Both the position numbers and the translations under genes were made by a program. Below, in pieces: positions 1 to 6,788 of a stretch of DNA of 64,000 bases (the stretch's first letter is position 1; every line of letters begins with the position of its first letter). Source of the stretch: DATAAP01 sp041690495 (lineage in GTDB: Bacteria > Pseudomonadota > Alphaproteobacteria > CACIAM-22H2). The DNA is taken from NCBI GenBank assembly GCA_041690495.1, contig JAWLHE010000005.1, positions 322,134 to 386,133 on the forward strand. Reading direction: 5' to 3'. The notes under the pieces were generated by a model. The model made no database searches. It was not told the origin of the DNA and saw only the letters and a program-made list of their open reading frames with translations.

Positions 1-402
1 GACCAGCTTCATCGGGTATTTGAGGCGGCGCTCGCCATGTGCGTGCTCGCGGATTGCCGCACCCTTGGCGCAATGCGCGCCGAGATTGAACGGGGAGTCG
101 AAGCTCGGCTCCTGGCCGATCCACACCCCGTTCTGCACTTCGGCGGTGACGGTGCAGCCGACCGAGCAGTGCGTGCAGACGTTCTTGATGAGCTTGATAT
201 CGCCGGCGCCCGCGGCGGGCGCCGCGGCGTCGGCCTTGCGCACCATGCCAAGCGGCAAGGCGGATGCGGCAGCCATGCCTCCGGCAGCAAGACCGGAGCG
301 GCGCAGGAACGTGCGCCGGTCGACGGTGGCTGCGGCGGAACCGGCCAGCATCTGGCTCAGCCCGGACCCGCTCGCGGCGATGTTTCTCTTCTTGGTGAGC
401 AT
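1..402 (-). CDS. fdhA: Formate dehydrogenase alpha (catalytic) subunit, N-terminal part
   Basis: Catalytic Mo/W-bis-MGD subunit that oxidises formate to CO2; only the first 134 residues are in the window and the gene continues past the left edge. ATG at 402. Residues 29-38 are a twin-arginine motif (RRTFLRRSG) followed by an Ala/Gly-rich hydrophobic stretch, so the folded enzyme should be exported by Tat. Cys76, Cys79, Cys83 and Cys111 (CTHCSVGC, then GAHCAKG) form the N-terminal [4Fe-4S] site typical of this family. It is the distal gene of a minus-strand run with a small Tat protein and a TorD-type chaperone, the usual maturation context of respiratory formate dehydrogenases. The active-site Cys/Sec lies outside the window, so the enzyme cannot be subtyped. 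Confidence 0.9.
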   Translation of the reverse strand, partial: MLTKKRNIAASGSGLSQMLAGSAAATVDRRTFLRRSGLAAGGMAAASALPLGMVRKADAAAPAAGAGDIKLIKNVCTHCSVGCTVTAEVQNGVWIGQEPSFDSPFNLGAHCAKGAAIREHAHGERRLKYPMKLV

Positions 403-437
403 CGTGATCTCCTGCGCTTAGAGGCTGAGGCCGCCGA

Positions 438-641
438 TCAGAACTTCGACAGTTCGTAGACCCGTTTGACGTGATCCGTCTCGCGGTAGCCTTGCGATTT
501 CGATGGATCGAGGGCAGCCGCGGCCGGCTCCGCGCTCGACCCGAGCGCGCCGGCGACGACCGCCGCCGCACCCGCTCCAAGGCCGGCCTTCTTGAAGAAC
601 TCGCGCCGCTGCGGCGACTTCAGCGTCTTCTCTTCACTCAT
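438..641 (-). CDS. Small Tat-signal protein of the formate dehydrogenase region
   Basis: A 67-residue protein of the family found beside formate dehydrogenase alpha genes ('formate dehydrogenase region TAT target'). Residues 12-21 (RREFFKKAG with a preceding Q) form a twin-arginine signal, followed by an Ala/Gly hydrophobic core and an AEPAAAA cleavage-like region; the short mature part ends in DHVKRVYELSKF. The ATG at 641 is preferred because AGGAAGG sits 9 bases upstream; the in-frame GTG at 650 is immediately adjacent to that sequence and too close. It lies 35 bases upstream of fdhA, so it is probably co-translated with it. The function is unknown; it may assist export or assembly of the catalytic subunit. 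Confidence 0.82.
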   Translation of the reverse strand: MSEEKTLKSPQRREFFKKAGLGAGAAAVVAGALGSSAEPAAAALDPSKSQGYRETDHVKRVYELSKF

Positions 642-693
642 GGCGGTCACCCTTCCTCTCGCGATCCCTGGAATTCCGTTGATCCGTTCCGTG

Positions 694-1506
694 TCATCTC
701 GACATCGCGAACGCTTCGCTTTCGATCTCCATGAACAAGCGGCCGACCGTTCCGACCGGCTTGTAGAAGTCCGCCGCCTTGGCGGCCTGCAGGTCCTGGA
801 AGAACCGCGGCGCCCACGGCGCGATGTGCGTTTCGAAAAAGCGGCGCTGGCCGTCGAGTGCGGCGGGTTCGCCGAACGCGCCGGTGATCAGGCCCGCCAT
901 CACCTCGCACAGCGCGGCGATGTGATCCTCCGGCTCAGCCACGTCGTCCCGCGCCGCGATTCCGAGCCGCGCCAGATCGCCGCGCAGCGCCGCAAGCGGC
1001 TTCTCGTGGAGGAAACCGGCAAGATAATACGATGCATAGGGCAGCAGCTCGCCGCGCGCGAGGCCGATGAACAGCTCGCCGTACTCGACGTCCACGTCTG
1101 CCGCCGATTTTTGCCGCGCCGTCGATGCGAGCGCGTTCAGGGCCCGCCCGAGTTCGCTCTGGTCGCCGTGCAGCCCGCGGACGATTCCGAGCAGCTCGTC
1201 GGAAGGCGGCGCGGCCAGCAGGCGCGCAAGCAGCATGTAACACTGCGCGCGCGCGACGTCTTCGTCGCCGATGTCAATCACGGAAATCTCGTCCAGAAGA
1301 TCGCCGCGCGTGAGCCGGATGCCCAGGCCTCTGGCGACATCGAGAACGCGTGCATGGTGCTTCAAAGGGATCGCACCACGATCCTTCCACCCCTGCACCG
1401 TCGTCACGTGTGTGTGGCCCAGTGCCTTTGCGAGTCGAGTCAAACCACCGAATGAACCGATGACGACATCGACGGCGCGGCCCCGGCCCTGCCTGTCGGT
1501 TTCCAA
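694..1506 (-). CDS. TorD-family maturation chaperone with N-terminal Cro/YdaS-like helix-turn-helix
   Basis: The C-terminal ~195 residues are a TorD/DmsD-type chaperone: an all-helical region opening with VARAQCYMLLARLL and containing YGELF and LLPYASYYLAGFLHEKP. Such proteins bind the Tat signal and apo-form of molybdoenzymes; the adjacent fdhA is the obvious client. In the same frame, residues ~12-60 resemble a YdaS/carph-type helix-turn-helix (FGGLTRLAKALG, VQGWKDRGAIP), which is not part of normal TorD. The open frame extends to a TTG at 1632 and has an ATG at 1620. I chose the TTG at 1506 because a consensus-like promoter (1545-1574) lies inside the extension, whose base composition is not coding-like. 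A GTG inside the gene (start of VIDIGDEDV, near 1280) could also yield TorD alone. The start is therefore uncertain. Confidence 0.75.
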   Translation of the reverse strand: METDRQGRGRAVDVVIGSFGGLTRLAKALGHTHVTTVQGWKDRGAIPLKHHARVLDVARGLGIRLTRGDLLDEISVIDIGDEDVARAQCYMLLARLLAAPPSDELLGIVRGLHGDQSELGRALNALASTARQKSAADVDVEYGELFIGLARGELLPYASYYLAGFLHEKPLAALRGDLARLGIAARDDVAEPEDHIAALCEVMAGLITGAFGEPAALDGQRRFFETHIAPWAPRFFQDLQAAKAADFYKPVGTVGRLFMEIESEAFAMSR

Positions 1507-1507
1507 G

Positions 1508-1524
1508 CTACGTTCTTTACGTAG
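1508..1524. promoter_or_regulatory. Inverted repeat CTACGT-N5-ACGTAG downstream of the chaperone promoter
   Basis: A perfect 6-bp dyad with a 5-base spacer lies in the probable 5' leader of the TorD-like gene, just before the TTG at 1506. It could be a repressor site or a small RNA hairpin next to the start. Because the gene it precedes has a helix-turn-helix domain, autoregulation is an attractive inference but is not shown. Confidence 0.35.
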
Positions 1525-1544
1525 TTCTAATTGCTCCCAAACCG

Positions 1545-1574
1545 ACTGTACGTGTGGCGCGTAAGCAATGTCAA
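1545..1574 (-). promoter_or_regulatory. Sigma70-like promoter for the TorD-Tat-fdhA run
   Basis: On the minus strand a perfect TTGACA (1569-1574) is followed after 18 bases by TACAGT (1545-1550), 4 of 6 to TATAAT. It lies in an AT-richer pocket of a GC-rich sequence and points into the chaperone/formate dehydrogenase genes. Confidence 0.5.
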
Positions 1575-1606
1575 TTAACCAAAGTTCAACGTTTCGCGAT
1601 GTGCGG

Positions 1607-1625
1607 TTGCGATTGTGCATCGCAA
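1607..1625. promoter_or_regulatory. Inverted repeat TTGCGAT-N5-ATCGCAA upstream of the chaperone promoter
   Basis: A perfect 7-bp dyad with a 5-base spacer. It sits about 33 bases upstream of the -35 element of the minus-strand promoter, a position usual for an activator site. The regulator is unknown. Confidence 0.4.
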
Positions 1626-1635
1626 CGAGCAACGG

Positions 1636-2205
1636 TCACACTTCGGGCAGCTTGTCGGATGTATTCAGCAGCGGGAGGCCTTCCTGATGCTGCGATGCAG
1701 CATTCATTGCGTCCGAATCGGAAGACGTTTCGGGCGCCGGCGGCGTCCCGCCACCTGACTCGGGTGGCGGCTTCGCCGCCGGACTCTCGCGCCTGACTTC
1801 CTCGCCATCATCCAGCATGCCCTGTCCGACCCGGAACAGCGTCTTCACGCCTTCCGGAAAGCTCGGCATGTTGAAATAGTCGATGTTGTGGATGTCGAGC
1901 ACGTCTGGCGCGGCGATGACCGGGTCGCTGATCCAGAGCTTGCGCAGGGCCTGGCGGCGGAGCGCCTCGGGCACGCCCTCGCGCAGGAATGCCGTGAAAT
2001 CGGAATCGCCGGTCAGACTGTCGATCGACGGCAACGCCGCGGGATCGACTTTCTCCTTCCGGTCGTCCGGTGCCGCAGGTGCCACTGCCGCGGCCTTCGG
2101 CTCTGCAGCGGCGGACGCGCCACCCGTCCCGGGCGCCGCCGCGGGTTTGCCCTTGAGGCGCGACCAACGCGTCAGAAAATTTTCGTCGCGGTCGTCAGCG
2201 GCCAT
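1636..2205 (-). CDS. DUF3306 family protein
   Basis: A 189-residue protein of the DUF3306 family, known from formate dehydrogenase clusters of proteobacteria. The ATG at 2205 begins MAADDRDENFLTRWSRLK; the longer open frame upstream is a shadow of the preceding gene. Residues ~19-50 are a Pro/Ala-rich linker. The conserved core follows, with DSDFTAFLREGVPEALRRQALRKLW split across residues ~66-90 and then DIHNIDYFNMPS. The C-terminus is acidic and Pro/Ser-rich, apparently disordered. There is no signal peptide or membrane segment. It overlaps the DUF3305 gene by 11 bases, so the two are translationally linked. The biochemical role is unknown; the context points to formate dehydrogenase maturation. 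Confidence 0.82.
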   Translation of the reverse strand: MAADDRDENFLTRWSRLKGKPAAAPGTGGASAAAEPKAAAVAPAAPDDRKEKVDPAALPSIDSLTGDSDFTAFLREGVPEALRRQALRKLWISDPVIAAPDVLDIHNIDYFNMPSFPEGVKTLFRVGQGMLDDGEEVRRESPAAKPPPESGGGTPPAPETSSDSDAMNAASQHQEGLPLLNTSDKLPEV

Positions 2206-2755
2206 GCCCACCTCCGCCGGTTTCGCGCGGCGGCGTCTGCCGGCCGAATCCCACCTTGCGCGGATCGATCTTCTGGCGTTGGCGCTTATGGAAGGGCTGC
2301 TCGACGTGATAAGCGGCCATGTATGCGCCGAGCGTCCGGACCGCCTGCTCGGGCATCGGCACCCGCTCGACGATATCGGCACCGCTCTCGAGATAACCTT
2401 GTGCCTCGGCCGGCGAGACTGTGACGAGTTGAACGCGCACGCCCTGCGGCGCGCCTTCGTCGAAGCGCAGGACGATATAGACGGCCGGCTGATCGGCGGC
2501 GAGATTGACCTGGTAGTTTCCGGTTTCGCGCGGGTTCAACTCGATCTCGTGGTCGCCGGCGAAGAACTGCGCGACGCCGTCGGCTTCGCGCATCACCGTC
2601 CATGGCTCGAGCGCCGTCCCGCCCGGAACGACGCCGGCCGGCAGCCAGACATGATCCTGCCACGGCGAAGTCGAGCGGCGCCGCTCGACGATGACGCCCA
2701 GCGCGATCTTCGCATCGCGCGCGATGGACGGTGCAATGTCGGCGTCGCCCGGCAT
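2195..2755 (-). CDS. DUF3305 family protein
   Basis: A cytoplasmic protein of about 186 residues from the DUF3305 family, which travels with DUF3306 in formate dehydrogenase loci. The recognisable core begins with KIALGVIVERRRSTSPWQDH and continues through WLPAGVVPG, FFAGDHEIELNPRETGNYQVN and VYIVLRF. The C-terminal tail is basic and Gly-rich. The ATG at 2755 was chosen because homology-like sequence starts soon after it, but no clear Shine-Dalgarno is visible and a start as far upstream as 2812 is possible. The DUF3306 start lies within its 3' end. Function is unknown; a role in cofactor insertion or enzyme assembly is inferred only from the neighbours. Confidence 0.8.
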   Translation of the reverse strand: MPGDADIAPSIARDAKIALGVIVERRRSTSPWQDHVWLPAGVVPGGTALEPWTVMREADGVAQFFAGDHEIELNPRETGNYQVNLAADQPAVYIVLRFDEGAPQGVRVQLVTVSPAEAQGYLESGADIVERVPMPEQAVRTLGAYMAAYHVEQPFHKRQRQKIDPRKVGFGRQTPPRETGGGGHGR

Positions 2756-2814
2756 CAGGCCGATCGCATGTCTGCGTAAAGCCGCATTGCCGGAGGATAT
2801 CAAAGCCGGCAAAC

Positions 2815-3435
2815 TCAGGCCAACAGCCGTTCCGCCTCGGCGAGATCCTCAGGCCGGTTGGCATTGAAGAACGGGTCAAAGGGCTTGGTCGGGAACGACA
2901 CACGGGCGAGCTTGTAGCGCGCGGTCCAGCGGTCCACCTTGTGGACCCCCTCCCCTGCTACCGCGCGGCTGAGATCGCCGGCGAGATCGACGCGCCACAG
3001 GCCGAACACCGGGTGCGCCCGCCCGTCGGACACGGCGCACGCGAGATCCGCGCCTTCGGCCTCCACCGCCGCCAGCAACCGCGCCACCAGATCGCGCGGC
3101 AGAAATGGCGCATCGCTGGCGAAGCTGGCGACGAAGGGGCACTGCGGCGCGTTCGCCGCGGCCCATTCCAGGCCGGTCAGGATTCCGGCGAGCGGCCCGG
3201 CGAAGCCCTCGACCACATCGGACGCGACAGGCAGGCCGAATTCGGCGAAGCGCGCCGGATTGCCGTTGGCATTAAGTACGAGGGCATCGACCTGCGGCCG
3301 CACCCGTTCGACGATATGCGCAAGCAGCGGCCGGCCGCCGAGCGGGCGCAGGCATTTGTCGCCGCCGCCCATGCGCCTGGACAGCCCGCCCGCGAGAATC
3401 ACGCCGGCTACTCCAACGCTCGGCTTTGCATTCAT
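2815..3435 (-). CDS. mobA: Molybdenum cofactor guanylyltransferase MobA
   Basis: Transfers GMP from GTP to Mo-molybdopterin to make the MGD cofactor needed by formate dehydrogenase. The 206-residue length is normal. Residues 10-30 hold the nucleotide-binding signature (VILAGGLSRRMGGGDKCL). Further family motifs are LVLNANG at ~53, SDVVEGFAGPLAG at ~73 and SFASDAPFLPRDL at ~104, the last carrying the metal-binding Asp. The ATG at 3435 follows directly from homology. The gene precedes the DUF3305/DUF3306 pair with a ~60-base gap and follows fdhD, all on the minus strand. The assignment is firm; the exact operon boundaries are not, because a palindromic repeat element lies between it and fdhD. 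Confidence 0.95.
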   Translation of the reverse strand: MNAKPSVGVAGVILAGGLSRRMGGGDKCLRPLGGRPLLAHIVERVRPQVDALVLNANGNPARFAEFGLPVASDVVEGFAGPLAGILTGLEWAAANAPQCPFVASFASDAPFLPRDLVARLLAAVEAEGADLACAVSDGRAHPVFGLWRVDLAGDLSRAVAGEGVHKVDRWTARYKLARVSFPTKPFDPFFNANRPEDLAEAERLLA

Positions 3436-3445
3436 TTACTGTCTT

Positions 3446-3501
3446 GCGCGGGCTTGACCCGCGCACCCACCGCGATGGGCCCGCGGATCAAGTCCGCGGG
3501 C
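3446..3501. repeat. Intergenic palindromic repeat element, copy 1
   Basis: Two adjacent stem-loops between fdhD and mobA: GCGCGGG-N5-CCCGCGC (3446-3464) and GCCCGCGGA-N5-TCCGCGGGC (3479-3501). The second stem recurs almost unchanged at 40265-40287, and part of it at 22351-22365. This looks like a REP/RIP-type dispersed element, always in a gene gap. Confidence 0.6.
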
Positions 3502-3534
3502 GACAATCCTCTAAGAGGATAGTGAAGAGGAACC

Positions 3535-4416
3535 TCACGCCGCATCGTCGGCGAGGCTGCTCTTGCGCTGGTGGCGGCGATCCTCCGCCGCCGCATGGCG
3601 CGCATCGACGTCGTAGACGATGCGCTCCGCACCCGAGAGCACGATGAAGCGTCCGCCCTTGGCGCGGCCGATCAGAGTGAGCCCGGCCTTGCGCGCGAGA
3701 TCCACGCCCCACGCCGTGAAGCCCGAGCGCGAGATCAGGATGGGAATGCGCATCTGCACGGTCTTGATCACCATCTCGCTGGTCAGCCGGCCGGTCGTGT
3801 AGAACAGCTTGTTGTCCGGCGAGACCTTGTTGAGGAACATGTAGCCGGCGATCTTGTCGATCGCGTTGTGGCGACCGACGTCCTCCATGTAGATCAGCGG
3901 CCGGTCCCCCTCGCACAGCACGCAGCCGTGGATGGCGCCCGCCTCGAGATAGAGGCTCGGCGCCGTGTTGATTTTTTTCGACAGGCGGTAGAGCCACGAC
4001 GTGCACAGCACCGCGTCCTTCGGCAGTGCTATCTCGTCGAACTTCTCCATGAGATCGCCGAACACCGTGCCCTGCGCGCAGCCCGAGGTCAGCGTCTTCT
4101 TCTTGAGCTTGTCCTCGAAATTGGTGCGGCCCTTCGTGCGCACCACGACGGTGTCGATCTCCGCGTCGTAGTCGACGCCGATGATCTCGTCGTCCGGCTT
4201 CAGCATGTTCTGATTGATGAGGTAACCGACCGCGAGATAGTCGGGATAGTCGCCGATCGTCATCATGGTGACGATCTCCTGGCCATTCAGGAACAGCGTC
4301 AGCGGCCGCTCCATCACCACCGACGTCTCGATCTCGTTTCCGTCCTGGTCGAGCCCCTTCACGCGCCGCGTGAGACGCGCATCCGACGGGTCGGGCCTGA
4401 CGATGAATTCATCCAT
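3535..4416 (-). CDS. fdhD: Formate dehydrogenase accessory sulfurtransferase FdhD
   Basis: Moves sulfur from a cysteine desulfurase to the bis-MGD cofactor, which is required for formate dehydrogenase activity. The product is about 293 residues from the ATG at 4416 (MDEFIVRPDPSD). Visible family signatures are VVMERPLTLFLNGQE near residue 34, TSGCAQG with the candidate sulfur-relay Cys near residue 110, HGCVLCEGDRPLIYMEDVGRHNA split around residues 160-185, and FYTTGRLTSEMV. Only one Cys is present in the relay loop, where E. coli FdhD has a CxxC. The upstream ATG of the open frame (4449) adds 11 residues unlike the family. It lies directly upstream of mobA on the same strand, matching a cofactor-maturation role. 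Confidence 0.94.
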   Translation of the reverse strand: MDEFIVRPDPSDARLTRRVKGLDQDGNEIETSVVMERPLTLFLNGQEIVTMMTIGDYPDYLAVGYLINQNMLKPDDEIIGVDYDAEIDTVVVRTKGRTNFEDKLKKKTLTSGCAQGTVFGDLMEKFDEIALPKDAVLCTSWLYRLSKKINTAPSLYLEAGAIHGCVLCEGDRPLIYMEDVGRHNAIDKIAGYMFLNKVSPDNKLFYTTGRLTSEMVIKTVQMRIPILISRSGFTAWGVDLARKAGLTLIGRAKGGRFIVLSGAERIVYDVDARHAAAEDRRHQRKSSLADDAA

Positions 4417-4470
4417 GCCAGCACTATGGCCCGCACGCCGGGCGGCCACAAGCCGCCGCGGTCCGGCGCC

Positions 4471-5643
4471 TCACAGGCCGGCGCGGCGCTGCAGCAGTCG
4501 CACGCCCGCCAGCCGCACGAGCTCGGCGCCCGAGCCCGCCACCAGGCCCCAGAACGGATCGATCCAGACCGTTACCGCCGCCGTGACCGCAATGGCCGGC
4601 CAGCACGACGATTTGCTTTCGAACAGGCGCCGGGTCAGGACGAGCTCGCCCGCCGCCACCAGCAGCAGCGCCCCCAGTCCGGCCGCCGGTATGGCGGCGA
4701 GCGCCGCAAGCGCCAGCCCGCCCGGCACGACGGCGAGCGCCAGCAGGACGGCGCCAAGCGCCAGCGGCGCCGTGCCGCTCCGGGCACCGAAGCGATAATG
4801 CGCGGCAAGTCCGCCGGCGCCATGGCACATCGGTACGGCGCCGAACGGCGTCAGCAGCAGATTGGCGAGCCCGCTGGTGACGGACAGCCGCGTCGGCGTC
4901 ACGTGCGCCGCCCGCTCGCCGAAACAGTCGCCCGCCACGAGCGCCGTGAGCAGCACCGCGTTGGTCAGCGACAGCGAGAGCTGCGGCAGGGCGAGCTCCG
5001 CGACCGCGCGCTCGAATTCCGCCAGCGTCGGCCATGACGGAAGAGCGATCTCCGCCGACATTGACGAGCCGATGCCCGGCGGTGCGCCGAGGACGGGCGC
5101 CAGTGCAACGGCCGCCGCCACAGCGATCAGCGCCGACGGCGCGCGCGGCAGCAGCATCGATCCGAGGAGAAGCGCCAGGATCAATCCGGCAAGCAAAGGC
5201 GCACCGGCCATCAGGCGGATCGCCGCCAGCGCGAGCGTCAGCCCGAGACCGACCTGCAGGCCGAGAAGGATGGAACGCGGGACGACGCGGGCCAGCCGCT
5301 CCGCCATGCCCGTCGCGCCCAGCAGCAGCAGCACGGCGCCGATGACGACGCCGCTTGCCGCGAGTGTCGACGGCGAAACCTGCGTCGTCAGCAGAAGCGC
5401 CGCCACGGCCTTCATCGGCTGGACGGGCACCGGCAGCCGGTAGTGAAGCGCGGTGGCGATGTAGAACAGTCCGAATCCTGCCAGCACGGCGGCGGGCGAC
5501 AGTCCGGCCAGCGCCATCATGCCGAGCATCAGCGGCAGGAGCGTGCCGAGGTCGCCAAGGGCGCCGCTCAGCTCGTTCATGCTCACGGTGAACCCGTTGC
5601 CTCTCGCCGCTGCCATGGCCGCGCGTGGTCCCTCCCCCGTCAT
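4471..5643 (-). CDS. MOT1-type molybdate transporter
   Basis: An integral membrane protein of up to 390 residues with about ten hydrophobic segments, belonging to the MOT1/SulP-related molybdate transporter family. Two signatures are visible: NELSGALGDLGTLLPL near residue 23 and PVPVQPMKAVAALLL near residue 70. The second half repeats the pattern (FGAVPMCHGAGGLAAHYRFGA), the internal duplication expected of this family. It should carry molybdate across the inner membrane by secondary transport. Starts at 5643, 5616 (Met10) and 5580 (Met22) are all possible; GGGGGAGGGA lies between the first two. It follows fdhD's upstream end by 54 bases on the same strand, consistent with molybdenum supply to the cluster. 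Confidence 0.85.
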   Translation of the reverse strand: MTGEGPRAAMAAARGNGFTVSMNELSGALGDLGTLLPLMLGMMALAGLSPAAVLAGFGLFYIATALHYRLPVPVQPMKAVAALLLTTQVSPSTLAASGVVIGAVLLLLGATGMAERLARVVPRSILLGLQVGLGLTLALAAIRLMAGAPLLAGLILALLLGSMLLPRAPSALIAVAAAVALAPVLGAPPGIGSSMSAEIALPSWPTLAEFERAVAELALPQLSLSLTNAVLLTALVAGDCFGERAAHVTPTRLSVTSGLANLLLTPFGAVPMCHGAGGLAAHYRFGARSGTAPLALGAVLLALAVVPGGLALAALAAIPAAGLGALLLVAAGELVLTRRLFESKSSCWPAIAVTAAVTVWIDPFWGLVAGSGAELVRLAGVRLLQRRAGL

Positions 5644-5703
5644 GCGCCGCGGCAGGGTAGGTCCTGCCGCACGCGGCGTCCATTGACCAGGCCGGACGGG
5701 GAG

Positions 5704-5916
5704 CTACAGCAGGACATTCAGGACCGTGCCGCGATCGCCGAGGGCGCGCGGACGATTGACGCCGAGCGGCGCGTCAGCACCGGACATGGCATCGAGGCCG
5801 GTTCGCCGGGAACCGATGGCGGCGCCGTCGGGCCTCGCCGGATCCTCTCCCTTCTTTGCGCGCTCGACGTCCGAGCCGTCGCAGCAGACATAGCCGTTGA
5901 CGATCTCGATACGCAT
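5704..5916 (-). CDS. Small conserved-looking hypothetical protein
   Basis: A 70-residue protein starting MRIEIVNGYVCCDGSDVERA at 5916, with GGGGGTG about 5 bases upstream as ribosome-binding site. Features are an N-terminal beta-like stretch, two adjacent cysteines at residues 11-12, a charged KKGEDPARPD segment and a hydrophobic C-terminus (TVLNVLL). There is no signal peptide or transmembrane helix. It sits between the MOT1 transporter and the divergent tup operon, so it may share the control region at 5917-6083. I do not recognise its function. The ribosome-binding site and the self-contained composition support it as real. Confidence 0.6.
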   Translation of the reverse strand: MRIEIVNGYVCCDGSDVERAKKGEDPARPDGAAIGSRRTGLDAMSGADAPLGVNRPRALGDRGTVLNVLL

Positions 5917-5965
5917 CGGAACACCCCCGCATCGCGCAGCACCGTCGCACCGCGCCGGCAAACAC

Positions 5966-6020
5966 CCCCTTGCCTGCCCCTTCAACAGGCCGTGAGATGC
6001 GGCCCCTTGTCAACCCCTTG
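5966..6020. promoter_or_regulatory. Two pairs of CCCCTTG direct repeats upstream of the tup operon
   Basis: Heptamers lie at 5966-5972 (CCCCTTG), 5977-5983 (CCCCTTC), 6003-6009 (CCCCTTG) and 6014-6020 (CCCCTTG). Within each pair the repeats are exactly 11 bases apart, about one helical turn, and the pairs are 37 bases apart. The stretch lies between the divergent small gene (starting at 5916) and tupB (starting at 6084), a natural place for a regulator array. Confidence 0.4.
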
Positions 6021-6083
6021 CATGGGTTGCGCATTCCTCAGCCACTCCGTAATGTGTGCATAAGAACAGCCAACGGATGCAGG

Positions 6084-6788
6084 ATGAACGAGCTGGGGGA
6101 AGCATTCGCGACGGCGTGGGGCATGATCGCGTCGGCCGACGACCAGGTTCTGCAGATCGTACTGCTGAGCCTGCAGGTGAGCCTGTCCGCGGTCTTCCTT
6201 GCGTCGGTCATCGGGCTGCCGCTCGGCGCCATCGTCGCGCTGACGAAGTTTCGCGGACGCGCGGGCGCGGTCGCGGTTCTGAACGGGCTGATGGGCCTGC
6301 CGCCGGTCGTCGTCGGACTGCTCGTCTATCTCGCGCTGTCGCGCGCCGGCCCGCTCGGGACGTTCGGCCTGCTCTTCACGCCGACCGCCATGATCATGGC
6401 CCAGACGGTGTTGATCACGCCGATCATAGCGGCGCTGGCGCGCCAGGTGATCGAAGACGCGTGGCGCGAATACGAGGAGCAGCTCCGCTCCCTCGGCGCG
6501 AAGCTTCCGGACTCGATCTGGACGCTGATCTGGGACACGCGCTTCTCTCTCGTCACGGTCATTCTGGCCGGGCTCGGCCGCGCCGCCGCGGAGGTCGGCG
6601 CCGTCATGATCGTCGGCGGCAATATCGACGGGCTCACACGCGTGATGACGACCGCCATCGCGCTGGAGACGAGCAAGGGGGACCTGCCGCTTGCGCTGGC
6701 CCTCGGCATCGTGCTGATCGGAATCGTCCTCGTGCTCAACATGGCCGCCTATGCCGTCAAGGAAACGGCGCAGCGCCGGTACGGATGA
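6084..6788 (+). CDS. tupB: Tungstate ABC transporter permease TupB
   Basis: Membrane permease of a tungstate importer, 234 residues with about five transmembrane helices. The cytoplasmic coupling region has the family pattern VIEDAWREYEEQLRSLGA, followed by GLGRAAAEVGAVMIVGGNI near residue 175, a TupB/WtpB-type signature. The ATG at 6084 follows GGATGCAGG; the longer open frame from 5970 runs through the intergenic repeats and is not credible. The stop overlaps the tupC start by four bases (ATGA), so the proteins are co-translated. The order tupB-tupC-tupA differs from the common tupABC order. The close link to formate dehydrogenase genes suggests tungsten or molybdenum supply for that enzyme. 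Confidence 0.92.
   Translation: MNELGEAFATAWGMIASADDQVLQIVLLSLQVSLSAVFLASVIGLPLGAIVALTKFRGRAGAVAVLNGLMGLPPVVVGLLVYLALSRAGPLGTFGLLFTPTAMIMAQTVLITPIIAALARQVIEDAWREYEEQLRSLGAKLPDSIWTLIWDTRFSLVTVILAGLGRAAAEVGAVMIVGGNIDGLTRVMTTAIALETSKGDLPLALALGIVLIGIVLVLNMAAYAVKETAQRRYG

Noticed and set aside
1507..1632. N-terminal extension of the TorD-like protein from TTG 1632 or ATG 1620
   Set aside because: The stretch contains a consensus-like promoter and two dyads and is AT-rich with codon positions unlike its neighbours. ATG 1620 has no ribosome-binding site. Not fully excluded.
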